A stretch of 64,000 nt of DNA from JBMOKU01 sp049324315. Lineage in GTDB: Bacteria; Bacillota; Clostridia; Peptostreptococcales; Thermotaleaceae. The stretch is from NCBI GenBank assembly GCA_049324315.1, contig JBMOKU010000035.1, forward strand, positions 1 to 64,000. Direction: 5' to 3'. The notes below the pieces were generated by a model, which ran no database searches, was not told the origin of the DNA, and was given only the letters and a program-made list of their open reading frames with translations. Position numbers and translations under genes: made by a program. Positions 1-8,269 of this stretch are shown here, one piece after another (within the stretch, counting starts at the first letter, position 1; each line of letters opens with the position of its first letter).

Positions 1-245
1 TGCGTCAATTTGTTTCGCTAGGGAACCCTAGGTTCCCTTCGACGACTGCTTCGCAGTCTGAGCACCCTCCTAAAACGGCAAAGGGGAATCCCCTCTGCAC
101 TCCCCCATGCATAGCAAATCATCTAATCATGATTTACTATACATGTGCGAAGCGAGTTTTGATGTAACCTGTAGCGAGCTTACAAACTCTAAGCCTCGTA
201 ACACTAGCAAATCGGAGTCAACTAACGCAACACATTAATTTAAGG
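1..245. other. Structured non-coding region upstream of the BcsB-like gene
   Basis: No convincing reading frame. The stretch holds several compact hairpins: GGGAACC-CTA-GGTTCCC near 22-38, GACTGC-TTC-GCAGTC near 44-59 and GGGGA-A-TCCCC near 83-93. A tail of about 24 bases near 218-241 (core AACTAACGCAACACATT) recurs with three changes near 12862-12885. The combination suggests a dispersed, structured repeat whose left part lies outside the window. Its function is unknown. Confidence 0.4.
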
Positions 246-255
246 AAGTGAGGGT

Positions 256-2376
256 ATGAATATAAAAAGGATGCTGTGTACCCTTTTGCTGGCAGCCGTT
301 TTAATGACTACTTCGGGCTTTTCTAGGCAGCTACCCTTGAAAGAACGTATGGAAAACGAGATACAGATTAAGAACTATTTATTTAATAAAGATATTCAAA
401 TTAAGGGTGTTTTTGGAGGACATACGCTTTTTTTCTATGTAGATGAGTATTGGAATATACAGGATCATAGCTATGTGGAATTGATATTCAGTCAAAGTGA
501 AATAAAAGAATTTAAGAATTCTACCATAACCGTATATCTTAACGATTTCCCTGTAAAAAGTATGGCCTTATTCCCAAAAGGTGTTGAAAAAGTGAGGCTT
601 CGCATACCTTTGCCAAAAGGGGAATTCACAAATAATTATAATGTTATCAAGATAAAAACGTTCCACAGAATATCAGATGAACCATGTACTGATGATGTAA
701 ATCCAGCCAATTGGCTTTTGCTGCATAAGGAGTCCTATATACATCTAGTGTATAAGGAACAGATAGATGAACTGGATGTAAAGGAATATCCGTTTCCCTA
801 TTTGAAAGAGGGCATTGAAAATCCAGTAGATTCGGTCATCGTGATACCTGATCACCCTACTGAAGAGCAGCTTACGGCTGCCATGATACTGGCTGCAGAT
901 TTTGGCAGAAGAGTACCTTTCAGTAATGTGGAAGTTGAAATTCTAAAGCATCAGGAGATCATGGATGCAGATAAGAAGAAACACATTATATACATTGGGG
1001 ATCCTGAGACACTGCCGGAGGAATATGCTCAATTTATCGAGAGCGAAGATAGAGAACAATTGAAGGAGAAGGCCTTGATAAAGGAGGCTGCATCTTCATA
1101 TCAGAAAGGGAGCCGCAGGGTATTACTTGTGCTTTCCAAGAATGGCGAAGGATTGATTCATGCTGTTTCGGCATTGGGAAATGATCGTTTGTCGACACAG
1201 ATGAAAGGAAATCCAATATATCTGGACGATATGACGATACAGGATAATGATGGTCTCTTGGCAAAGGAGCGAATTGCCATTGAAGATTTGGGTTATGGAG
1301 ATTATCTGATGGAAGGCCTCTTTTACCAACAGGCTACTTATGGTATTAACCTGCCGAAGGATAGAAAGCTGAAGGAAGATGCATCTATTTTTGTTAGAAT
1401 GCGTTATTCCAAGATGCTGGATTTCGATAAATCCTCCGTGATTGTATATTTAAATGATATACCCATTGGAGATATGAAGCTGGAGAAGTCCAAGGCTGAA
1501 GGCGATGAAATGACGATTAAAATACCGAAAGCATTTCAAGATAAGAACTATTTCGATATGAGGATCGTATTCTTTCTAGTGCCTTTAGATATTGACTGCA
1601 GCAATATCCATGAAAGCAATACATGGGCTGTTTTGCTAAAAGAGTCAGGTTTCTACTTGCCTTATGAAGTTGTAGAGAGAAGATTTTTAGAGTACTATCC
1701 AAGTCCATTTATAAGTGAAGGTAGATTTAACGACGCAGCAGTTGTTCTTCCTGATAGGGTGGATCGCAGGATACTGAGTGACGCTGGAAATTTACTGGCC
1801 TTTATGGGTCACAGTATAACCGGATACGATGAACTCACTGTCATTACAGCCGGTCAACTGTCGGAGACGATGAAAAAGAAAAATTTGCTGCTGTTGGGGA
1901 TCCCTGAAGAAAACCAGTGGATTAGGGAATTGAATCCATATTTCTATATCAAATTTGAAAACGATTTTGAAGTGCTTTCAGAGAACAGCAAAATTCCCAT
2001 GATTGAGCGTTTTCGAAAAAACGCCGGGCTGATTCAGATCATACCTTCACCATGGAATAAGGAAAAATCAATTTTAGTTTTGTCCGGAACCAGCATAGAA
2101 AACCTAAAATGGGCAGAAAGCTACTTAACGGACTTCCGTTTGACGCCATTCCTTAAAGGAGATGGAGCAGTCATCGACGAATATGGCAGGATCGATACAG
2201 CATACTTTAGAGAAGAAAAAACAGATACTGCGGAGGATGGGGTAATACTAGAGGAGAAGCCAAATGCTCCTGTCAAAAGAGATAATGTAAACATAAAGTC
2301 TTACTCCATATTTATCATTATAATTAGCCTTGTTGTCATTGGTGCTACCATTTTCATTATTCGAAGAAATCGATAG
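256..2376 (+). CDS. BcsB-like cellulose synthase-associated membrane protein
   Basis: A 706-residue exported protein resembling the BcsB family, which in cellulose-producing bacteria sits outside the membrane and helps move the nascent glucan from BcsA. Residues 1-25 form a signal peptide (MNIKRML followed by LLLAAVLMTT), the body has two similar halves with the conserved YxQ/FPxxL-type blocks (around 30-340 and 345-650), and a single transmembrane helix at about 680-702 ends in RRNR. A TTAAGGAAGTGAGGG site precedes the ATG. No BcsA synthase is found in the window, so it may serve another exopolysaccharide or have its synthase to the left. Family assignment is fairly sure; substrate is not known. 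Confidence 0.75.
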   Translation: MNIKRMLCTLLLAAVLMTTSGFSRQLPLKERMENEIQIKNYLFNKDIQIKGVFGGHTLFFYVDEYWNIQDHSYVELIFSQSEIKEFKNSTITVYLNDFPVKSMALFPKGVEKVRLRIPLPKGEFTNNYNVIKIKTFHRISDEPCTDDVNPANWLLLHKESYIHLVYKEQIDELDVKEYPFPYLKEGIENPVDSVIVIPDHPTEEQLTAAMILAADFGRRVPFSNVEVEILKHQEIMDADKKKHIIYIGDPETLPEEYAQFIESEDREQLKEKALIKEAASSYQKGSRRVLLVLSKNGEGLIHAVSALGNDRLSTQMKGNPIYLDDMTIQDNDGLLAKERIAIEDLGYGDYLMEGLFYQQATYGINLPKDRKLKEDASIFVRMRYSKMLDFDKSSVIVYLNDIPIGDMKLEKSKAEGDEMTIKIPKAFQDKNYFDMRIVFFLVPLDIDCSNIHESNTWAVLLKESGFYLPYEVVERRFLEYYPSPFISEGRFNDAAVVLPDRVDRRILSDAGNLLAFMGHSITGYDELTVITAGQLSETMKKKNLLLLGIPEENQWIRELNPYFYIKFENDFEVLSENSKIPMIERFRKNAGLIQIIPSPWNKEKSILVLSGTSIENLKWAESYLTDFRLTPFLKGDGAVIDEYGRIDTAYFREEKTDTAEDGVILEEKPNAPVKRDNVNIKSYSIFIIIISLVVIGATIFIIRRNR

Positions 2377-2412
2377 GACTTTTAGAGAAACCATGAGACG
2401 GTTCGAGGGTTT

Positions 2413-2445
2413 TCTGTAGGGTCGCGCATTGCGCGTCCGTTGCTT
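2413..2445. repeat. Short GTAGGG hairpin repeat (family C copy)
   Basis: A TGTAGGG prefix is followed by a GCGCGC-rich mini-palindrome (CGCGCATTGCGCG) and CCGTTGCTT. The same layout occurs at 54353-54383 (with GCGCCCATTGGGCG), and related forms occur at 31535-31561 and 33378-33402. It lies in the gap after the BcsB-like gene and may act as a terminator-like hairpin. Confidence 0.6.
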
Positions 2446-2599
2446 CTCTCCGTTTTACTTATCCATAAAAAATTGTCAGTATATTAAAAAATTTTATAGA
2501 TTTTGCAACTTATTCCTTGACAGCTGCGAGAATTCAAGGTTAAAATGATTTATAAATATAAATAATTTATTAAAACATCATATAGAAATGACTTAGAAA

Positions 2600-2833
2600 A
2601 GAAGAGTAACAAAATGATGGGGTTTACAGGGAAATAATCATTCGGTGAGAGATTATGACGAAGTCTTTTGTGAAGATCATCTTGGAGTTGAAATCCTGAA
2701 AGTGACAGTAGGGGTTTCCGCAGCCATGCGTTAACAGGTGTGAGTGATGGAATGCTATTGTTCTGCGTTCTATAATCAGGGTGGTACCGCGGTTATCAAT
2801 CGTCCCTAAGTAGTGATGCTTAGGGATTTTTTA
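2600..2833 (+). promoter_or_regulatory. T-box leader of ileS
   Basis: Classic tRNA-sensing leader. The T-box core AGGGTGGTACCGCGG is at 2778-2792. It is followed by an intrinsic terminator with stem TCCCTAAG (2803-2810) and CTTAGGGA (2819-2826) and a T run. Stem I elements (AGAGTAAC near 2605 and the purine-rich loops) lie upstream. An ATC at 2676-2678 within GAAGATCAT is a candidate isoleucine specifier, but this was judged by eye only. Uncharged tRNA-Ile binding should favour the antiterminator and so switch on the synthetase. Confidence 0.93.
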
Positions 2834-2889
2834 TTGCATTAAATAAATTATAAAATTATTTAAATAAAGCATAGGAGAGGATGAAAAAA

Positions 2890-5800
2890 ATGGATAAGTT
2901 TAAGCCATTATCCGATCTGCCTGTTGCAAAACGAGAGAATGAAATAGGTAGATTATGGGAAGAAAATAAGGTTCTAGAAAAAAGTATTACCACAAGGGAA
3001 GGACAGAAATCCTTTGTATTTTATGAAGGGCCTCCAACCGCCAATGGCAGACCGGGAATCCATCACGTTATTTCTAGAACCCTAAAGGATTCCGTATGTA
3101 GATATAAGACCATGACAGGGCACCAGGTGAAGAGAAAAGCAGGATGGGATACCCATGGACTGCCGGTTGAAATCGAAGTAGAAAAGCAATTGAAGCTGTC
3201 CAGCAAGCAGGATATCGAAAAATATGGAATTGCCGAGTTCAATGAAAAATGCCGGGAATCTGTATTTACCTATGAAAAGCAGTGGAGAGAAATGACGCAA
3301 CGTATGGGATATGCCATCGATTTGGATAATCCCTATATTACGCTAGATAACAACTATATTGAATCTGTATGGTGGATTTTAAATAAATTCTTCAAGGAAG
3401 GGTTTATTTATGAAGGACATAAAATTCTGCCATATTGTCCGAGATGCGGAACAGGGCTGGCTTCCCATGAAGTATCCTTGGGCTATAAGGAAATCAAGTC
3501 CAACACAGTAATTGCGGCTTTTAAAAGAAAGGATGCCGACGAGTATTTCCTAGTTTGGACAACCACGCCGTGGACCTTGGCTTCCAACGTTGCCTTGGCA
3601 GTCCATCCGGAAGAAACCTATGTGAAGATCAAGCATCAAGATAAGATATATTATGTTGAAAAACAGCTGGCACCGCGAGTTGTTGGGGAAGATTACGAAG
3701 TATTACAGGAATACAAGGGTAAAGAATTGGAATACATTGAGTATGAACAGCTGATGCCTTTTGTTAAGGCGGAAAAGAAAGCCTTCTTTGTTACGGTAGC
3801 AGATTATGTAACAACGGAAGATGGTACAGGGATTGTTCATATCGCACCGGCCTTTGGTGAAGATGACTATCAAGTGGGAAGAAGATATGACCTGCCGGTG
3901 TTACAGCCTGTAAACGAGGATGGAAAATATACCACAACCCCATGGGAAGGCCGATTTGTCATGGACTGTGATGTGGATATCATCAAATGGCTCCATGCTG
4001 AAGACAAGCTATTTAAGAAAGAAAAAATGGAGCATAATTATCCTCACTGCTGGCGCTGCTCCACACCATTATTGTATTATGCAAAACCAAGCTGGTATAT
4101 AGAGATGACGAAAATTAAGGATCGTCTGATTGCCAACAATAATGCCATAGAATGGTATCCGGATTATGTAGGAGAAAAGAGATTCGGCAACTGGTTGGAA
4201 AACTTGAACGATTGGGCTTTATCCCGAAACCGCTATTGGGGAACGCCGTTAAATATCTGGCGATGTGAATGCGGGCATATTGCATCCATCGGCTCAAGGA
4301 AAGAATTGATCGAGCAAGCTATTGAGTCAATTGATGAGAGCATTGAATTGCATAGACCTTATGTGGATGATGTGCATTTGAAATGTGAAAAATGTCAGGG
4401 AACCATGACAAGGGTAACAGAAGTTATTGACTGCTGGTTTGACAGTGGAGCCATGCCTTTCGCCCAGCATCATTATCCATTTGAAAACAGTGAGAATTTC
4501 CATGAACTGTTCCCGGCTGATTACATCTGTGAAGGAATTGATCAAACCAGAGGTTGGTTCTATTCATTGCTGGCAATATCCAGCTTTGTTATGGGTGAAT
4601 CCTCCTATAAGCGGGTATTGGTAAATGACCTTATCTTAGATAAAGATGGAAGAAAGATGTCCAAATCCAGAGGAAACACGGTTGATCCATTTGAGCTGTT
4701 TGACCAATATGGTGCTGACGTCCTAAGATGGTACCTGCTTTATGTATCTCCAGCTTGGACACCGACGAAATTTGACATTGAGGGCTTAAAGGAAGTACAA
4801 AGCAAATTCTTCGGTACCATTCGAAATGTATATACTTTCTTTACGCTTTACGCCAATACGGATAACATCAATCCTAAGGATTTCTTTGTTCCATACAACG
4901 ATCGTCCTGAATTGGACAAATGGATACTGTCCAAATTCAACAGTTTGGTGATGGAAGTAGAAAAAGAACTTTCCGTTTTCGATTTAACAAAAACAGTAAG
5001 AAAGATTCAGGAATTTGTCAATGAAGACCTTTCCAATTGGTATATCAGAAGGGCCCGTAGACGCTTCTGGGTAAATGAATTAACAGAAGATAAAAAATCT
5101 GTCTACAATACTACCTATGAAGTGCTTATTGGGGTTTCAAAGTTGGTTGCGCCTTTTGCGCCATTCTTATCCGACGAGATGTATAGGAATTTGACAGGAG
5201 AAGAATCAGTACATCTGGCTTATTATCCTGAAGCACATCCGGAACTTATAGAAAAAGAAATTGAACAGAGAATGGACTTGGTTAGAGATTTGGTTGGACT
5301 GGGAAGAGCAGCAAGAGCGCAAACAAGAATTAAAGTTCGCCAGCCTATCCAAAAGATCTTAATTGACGGTAAATATGAGGCCTTGATTTCAGATTTGGTT
5401 CCACTGATTGAGGAAGAGTTGAACGTAAAGGAAGTCGTGTTTGAAAAGAACTTAAACGAGTTCATGGATTTCAGCTTGAAGCCGAACTTCAAAGTGGCAG
5501 GACCGATTTTAGGGTCAAAAATCAAAGCGTTAGGCGCTGTATTGGGCAACCTGGATGCATCTGAGGCGGCACCTAAGCTGGAAGCGGGAGAAAGCATTGT
5601 TGTTGCGTTGGATGGAGAATCCTTTGAATTGACAAAGGATTTGGTGCTTATCAACATTTCTGCAAAAGAAGGCTTTACCGTTGAAATGGCAAATAATCTG
5701 TTTGTCATTCTCGATACAGCATTAACCCAAGAATTGATTGATGAGGGCTATGCCCGAGAACTCGTTTCTAAAGTTCAACAAATGCGTAAAAACTATGATT

Positions 5801-5988
5801 TTGAAATGATGGATAACATTCGTATCTATTTCGATGGAGACGATGAGATTGCTAAAGCGGTTGAAATATTCAAAGACTATATCATGCATGAAACCCTAGC
5901 AGTAAGTATCGAAAGAGTGCAGGATGACAGCGTCGAAAAACAAAACTTGAATGATCATGATACAGGAATAAAAGTAGAAAGAGTATAA
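2890..5988 (+). CDS. ileS: Isoleucyl-tRNA synthetase, IleRS2 type
   Basis: Charges tRNA-Ile with isoleucine and edits valine. The frame opens at ATG 2881, but AGGAGAGG ends at 2880, so the second ATG at 2890 (MDKFKPL) has the proper spacing and is preferred (1032 residues). Seen: the N-terminal GPPTANGRPGIHH block, the WDTHGLPVE block, CPRCG and CWRC cysteine pairs, the editing-domain TTPWTL region, KMSKS in DGRKMSKSRGN, and the anticodon-binding region after residue 660. The architecture is that of the eukaryote-like IleRS2 class. The first signature motif reads GIHH instead of HxGH (3055-3066). Some IleRS2 enzymes with this GXHH swap are known for extreme mupirocin resistance; that this one is resistant is inference. 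Controlled by the T-box. Confidence 0.97.
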   Translation: MDKFKPLSDLPVAKRENEIGRLWEENKVLEKSITTREGQKSFVFYEGPPTANGRPGIHHVISRTLKDSVCRYKTMTGHQVKRKAGWDTHGLPVEIEVEKQLKLSSKQDIEKYGIAEFNEKCRESVFTYEKQWREMTQRMGYAIDLDNPYITLDNNYIESVWWILNKFFKEGFIYEGHKILPYCPRCGTGLASHEVSLGYKEIKSNTVIAAFKRKDADEYFLVWTTTPWTLASNVALAVHPEETYVKIKHQDKIYYVEKQLAPRVVGEDYEVLQEYKGKELEYIEYEQLMPFVKAEKKAFFVTVADYVTTEDGTGIVHIAPAFGEDDYQVGRRYDLPVLQPVNEDGKYTTTPWEGRFVMDCDVDIIKWLHAEDKLFKKEKMEHNYPHCWRCSTPLLYYAKPSWYIEMTKIKDRLIANNNAIEWYPDYVGEKRFGNWLENLNDWALSRNRYWGTPLNIWRCECGHIASIGSRKELIEQAIESIDESIELHRPYVDDVHLKCEKCQGTMTRVTEVIDCWFDSGAMPFAQHHYPFENSENFHELFPADYICEGIDQTRGWFYSLLAISSFVMGESSYKRVLVNDLILDKDGRKMSKSRGNTVDPFELFDQYGADVLRWYLLYVSPAWTPTKFDIEGLKEVQSKFFGTIRNVYTFFTLYANTDNINPKDFFVPYNDRPELDKWILSKFNSLVMEVEKELSVFDLTKTVRKIQEFVNEDLSNWYIRRARRRFWVNELTEDKKSVYNTTYEVLIGVSKLVAPFAPFLSDEMYRNLTGEESVHLAYYPEAHPELIEKEIEQRMDLVRDLVGLGRAARAQTRIKVRQPIQKILIDGKYEALISDLVPLIEEELNVKEVVFEKNLNEFMDFSLKPNFKVAGPILGSKIKALGAVLGNLDASEAAPKLEAGESIVVALDGESFELTKDLVLINISAKEGFTVEMANNLFVILDTALTQELIDEGYARELVSKVQQMRKNYDFEMMDNIRIYFDGDDEIAKAVEIFKDYIMHETLAVSIERVQDDSVEKQNLNDHDTGIKVERV

Positions 5989-6004
5989 AAGGTCTTTTAA
6001 GGCA

Positions 6005-6037
6005 AGAAAAAATCAGCAGAAATGCTGATTTTTCTTG
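6005..6037 (+). terminator. Terminator after ileS
   Basis: AAATCAGCA-GAAA-TGCTGATTT hairpin extended by A/T pairs and followed by TTTTCTTG. The symmetric A and T tracts make it able to serve the minus-strand gene ending at 6041 too. Confidence 0.85.
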
Positions 6038-6040
6038 TCA

Positions 6041-6217
6041 TTAATTGCTATACTTTTTTATGTTTCGAAACCTGCCGCTTTCTTCGTTTCGTTCGTAAGG
6101 AATAATGATGTTTTCCTCATCATCATTTGTCATGGAGTACTTTGCGGATATACAACCCGATTCCTTACCAATGCGAATATATCGTTTATCAATTCCATGC
6201 TCTTCTCTTTTTTTCAT
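6041..6217 (-). CDS. Small hypothetical protein (58 aa)
   Basis: A short minus-strand frame starting MKKREEHGIDKRYIRIGKES and ending FRNIKKYSN. A strong TAGGAGG site is placed 7 bases before the ATG, and the stop lies right at the shared terminator, both of which argue that it is real. The protein is charged and soluble, with no signal or membrane segment. The opposite-strand frame over the same bases lacks a ribosome site. It lies just downstream of the SDH-type proteinase gene and may be cotranscribed with it. No family recognised. Confidence 0.6.
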   Translation of the reverse strand: MKKREEHGIDKRYIRIGKESGCISAKYSMTNDDEENIIIPYERNEESGRFRNIKKYSN

Positions 6218-6256
6218 ATGAATCCTCCTATTGACTAAACTGATGCTAAAACATTC

Positions 6257-7243
6257 TTAATACATTTGAGGCCTCCACCCTTGTTGGATGATACTCACAT
6301 TATTTCCCATGCCTGCCTCGTGCATACTACTTCTCTGCATAATTCCTTCAAACACGTATTCGTCTATCATATCGCTGCTTTCAATAATACCGCAGGAAAC
6401 AGAGAATCTTCCTTCCCGATCCAAATGGTTCTCCGGACTATAAGGCTTTTCCAATTGTAAATCTCTTTCGTAGTGCTTAAACAGCTGCCAAACAAGATTT
6501 TCTATTTCATGATTGCAGTAGGTAACCGGCAGTTTTAATAATTCCTTTGCTTCCCTTCTTGGAATCATATAGCTGTGAGAAAAGAGCTTCTCTGTTAGAT
6601 TGTCTACAATGTAATTAATTCGTGATTCATCAAAGGGACTCATATGCATCTTCAAAAGCTTCTTGGTAACTGTACGGATAAGGGAATAGGTACGTTGTAT
6701 ACTACCTAAAGATAAAGGATGAATATGATCTAAAAGCTGTGAGAAAATTTGTCCTAAAGCGTCATCATTTTTTATCTTCATAATATCATTGACAATCGTT
6801 AAGAAGGAAAAAACGTCCTCCACGTTGATGGGGACTCGGACAGCCGGATTATTTGGATCCGTGGGATTAAACATGCTGGTAACATTAGGATCCACCGGAC
6901 TAAGCTCGGCCATCTTTGTCATAAGCAGCTCTGAAGCCCCTAGAGATACTAAGGTACCTGCACTATAAGACCTATAGGGAATAATAACAGAGAAATTGTC
7001 GGTATACTCATAAATCAGTTCTACCAATCGCAGTGCGGTAAGCACATCGCCACCTTTGGTATATAAGAATAAGTCTATTTTTTCTCTGCTTTCTAGCTTT
7101 TCAAGATGCTTATGAAATATAGGAATAATATCAGGTGCAATTCTTGTGCTGACATTTTGTCGGTCTCCGGCAATGTAACAAATGATACTGGACTGTCTTA
7201 TATCCGATAGTTCTTTGATGAGCTGCTGTCTATTCTCATTCAT
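6257..7243 (-). CDS. SDH-type ClpP-fold serine proteinase
   Basis: A 328-residue protein of the serine dehydrogenase proteinase (SDH_sah) family, relatives of ClpP and SppA. The crotonase/ClpP-like core shows the oxyanion segment YTKGGDVLTA (about 62-71), the nucleophile segment YRSYSAGTLVSLGA (about 90-103, serine in SAGT) and the ELSPVDPN loop. The C-terminal half is helical and ends in QQGWRPQMY. No signal peptide or transmembrane segment, so it is probably cytosolic. An AAAGGA site precedes ATG 7243. Substrate unknown; such proteins may act on membrane-associated or misfolded proteins. Confidence 0.85.
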   Translation of the reverse strand: MNENRQQLIKELSDIRQSSIICYIAGDRQNVSTRIAPDIIPIFHKHLEKLESREKIDLFLYTKGGDVLTALRLVELIYEYTDNFSVIIPYRSYSAGTLVSLGASELLMTKMAELSPVDPNVTSMFNPTDPNNPAVRVPINVEDVFSFLTIVNDIMKIKNDDALGQIFSQLLDHIHPLSLGSIQRTYSLIRTVTKKLLKMHMSPFDESRINYIVDNLTEKLFSHSYMIPRREAKELLKLPVTYCNHEIENLVWQLFKHYERDLQLEKPYSPENHLDREGRFSVSCGIIESSDMIDEYVFEGIMQRSSMHEAGMGNNVSIIQQGWRPQMY

Positions 7244-7424
7244 AAATTTATAATCCTTTCTCAGAGAAGCCTCTATTTAAACAATCAAAAATATTATTGG
7301 GATTTAAGATTGTAAATATTCTCGTAAAAGTTATTTAATTGTCGAATAATTTGTTTCATATGGGCTCATAATAATCTTGGCTTTAGAAAGTAAAAAAACT
7401 AACTAATTTAGGAGGCTATTGAAC

Positions 7425-8063
7425 ATGCATATTACAAATCAACAAATTAGTGGATCAAACCAAGTGAAATTCACGCCAGTTTCCAGATCGATCTCAGATA
7501 TGGGAACAACTGTATCTTACAGCATCAATCCTTCAACGATGACAAATGCATGGAATATGAGCAACATGCAGACAGTAAGTGCTCAGAATATGAACATCGG
7601 AGCATCCGGACAATTTGGAACTATTGGCCAAACAGGATGGAATACAGTAAGCTATAATCCTGTTATTTCTGCACAGCAGTTTAATCAGCTTCAAAGTGGC
7701 GGTATCCTTGGATATCAACAATGGCAGCCACACACGCTTTTCGTTAGAAGCTTAATCGTACAACCAACTGTAGATATTTCTGAGACAACCAGTGATGTAG
7801 TTGTTTCAGCTTGTGTTGGAAATCTAAGCGTTCATGATATGAACTTAAACGTTACAGATAACTCTGTAACTATTTCCGGTGTAGCTTGGACAGGAAACGA
7901 GCAAGTATTCCTTAACAGAACAGTGGCACTTCCAACAAGTGTAAGGGCAGAATCTGTAGATGCTAACTTCCAAAGCGGCGTTCTTGAAATCAGAATGCCT
8001 AAAACTGAAAAGAGCATTAGGAGAAGAGCGACAATCGCAACGGATACAGTTGAAGTAAGATAA
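7425..8063 (+). CDS. Hsp20/alpha-crystallin family protein
   Basis: Small heat-shock-like protein of 212 residues. The ORF can open at TTG 7419, but GGAGG at 7411-7415 fits ATG 7425 (MHITNQQ). Residues 1-105 are rich in Asn, Gln, Met, Ser and Gly, and look unstructured. Residues about 108-205 form the alpha-crystallin domain: PTVDISETTSDVVVSA, LNVTDNSVTISG, then FLNRTVALPTSV and the SGVLEIRMPK strand that packs the dimer. The N-terminal extension is longer than in usual Hsp20 proteins and resembles spore-coat-type sequence; a spore role is only a guess. Followed by a terminator. Confidence 0.85.
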   Translation: MHITNQQISGSNQVKFTPVSRSISDMGTTVSYSINPSTMTNAWNMSNMQTVSAQNMNIGASGQFGTIGQTGWNTVSYNPVISAQQFNQLQSGGILGYQQWQPHTLFVRSLIVQPTVDISETTSDVVVSACVGNLSVHDMNLNVTDNSVTISGVAWTGNEQVFLNRTVALPTSVRAESVDANFQSGVLEIRMPKTEKSIRRRATIATDTVEVR

Positions 8064-8083
8064 TAAAAGGATAAAGAAGAATT

Positions 8084-8120
8084 GTCCATGAACTATAAAT
8101 ATGGTTCATGGACTTTTTTT
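8084..8120 (+). terminator. Terminator after hsp20-like gene
   Basis: GTCCATGAAC (8084-8093) pairs with GTTCATGGAC (8104-8113), followed by seven T. Confidence 0.92.
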
Positions 8121-8269
8121 GCTGTATATAGATTTCTTTTCTTGTCGATATTATGTATTTTTAATAATATTAAAATACAAAATGTCCAAAAAAATGTTAT
8201 ATTTGATTAGAAGCGGAAAAAAAGGAAATATAGAATAGAAGACGATTTTGGATAAAAGGGGGGCAATAG

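Noticed and set aside
5223..5708. 161-codon minus-strand open frame
   Set aside because: It lies wholly inside ileS, has a serine/threonine-rich composition typical of antisense frames, and has no ribosome site.
6035..6238. 67-codon plus-strand frame
   Set aside because: No ribosome site. The same bases encode a minus-strand frame with a perfect TAGGAGG site.
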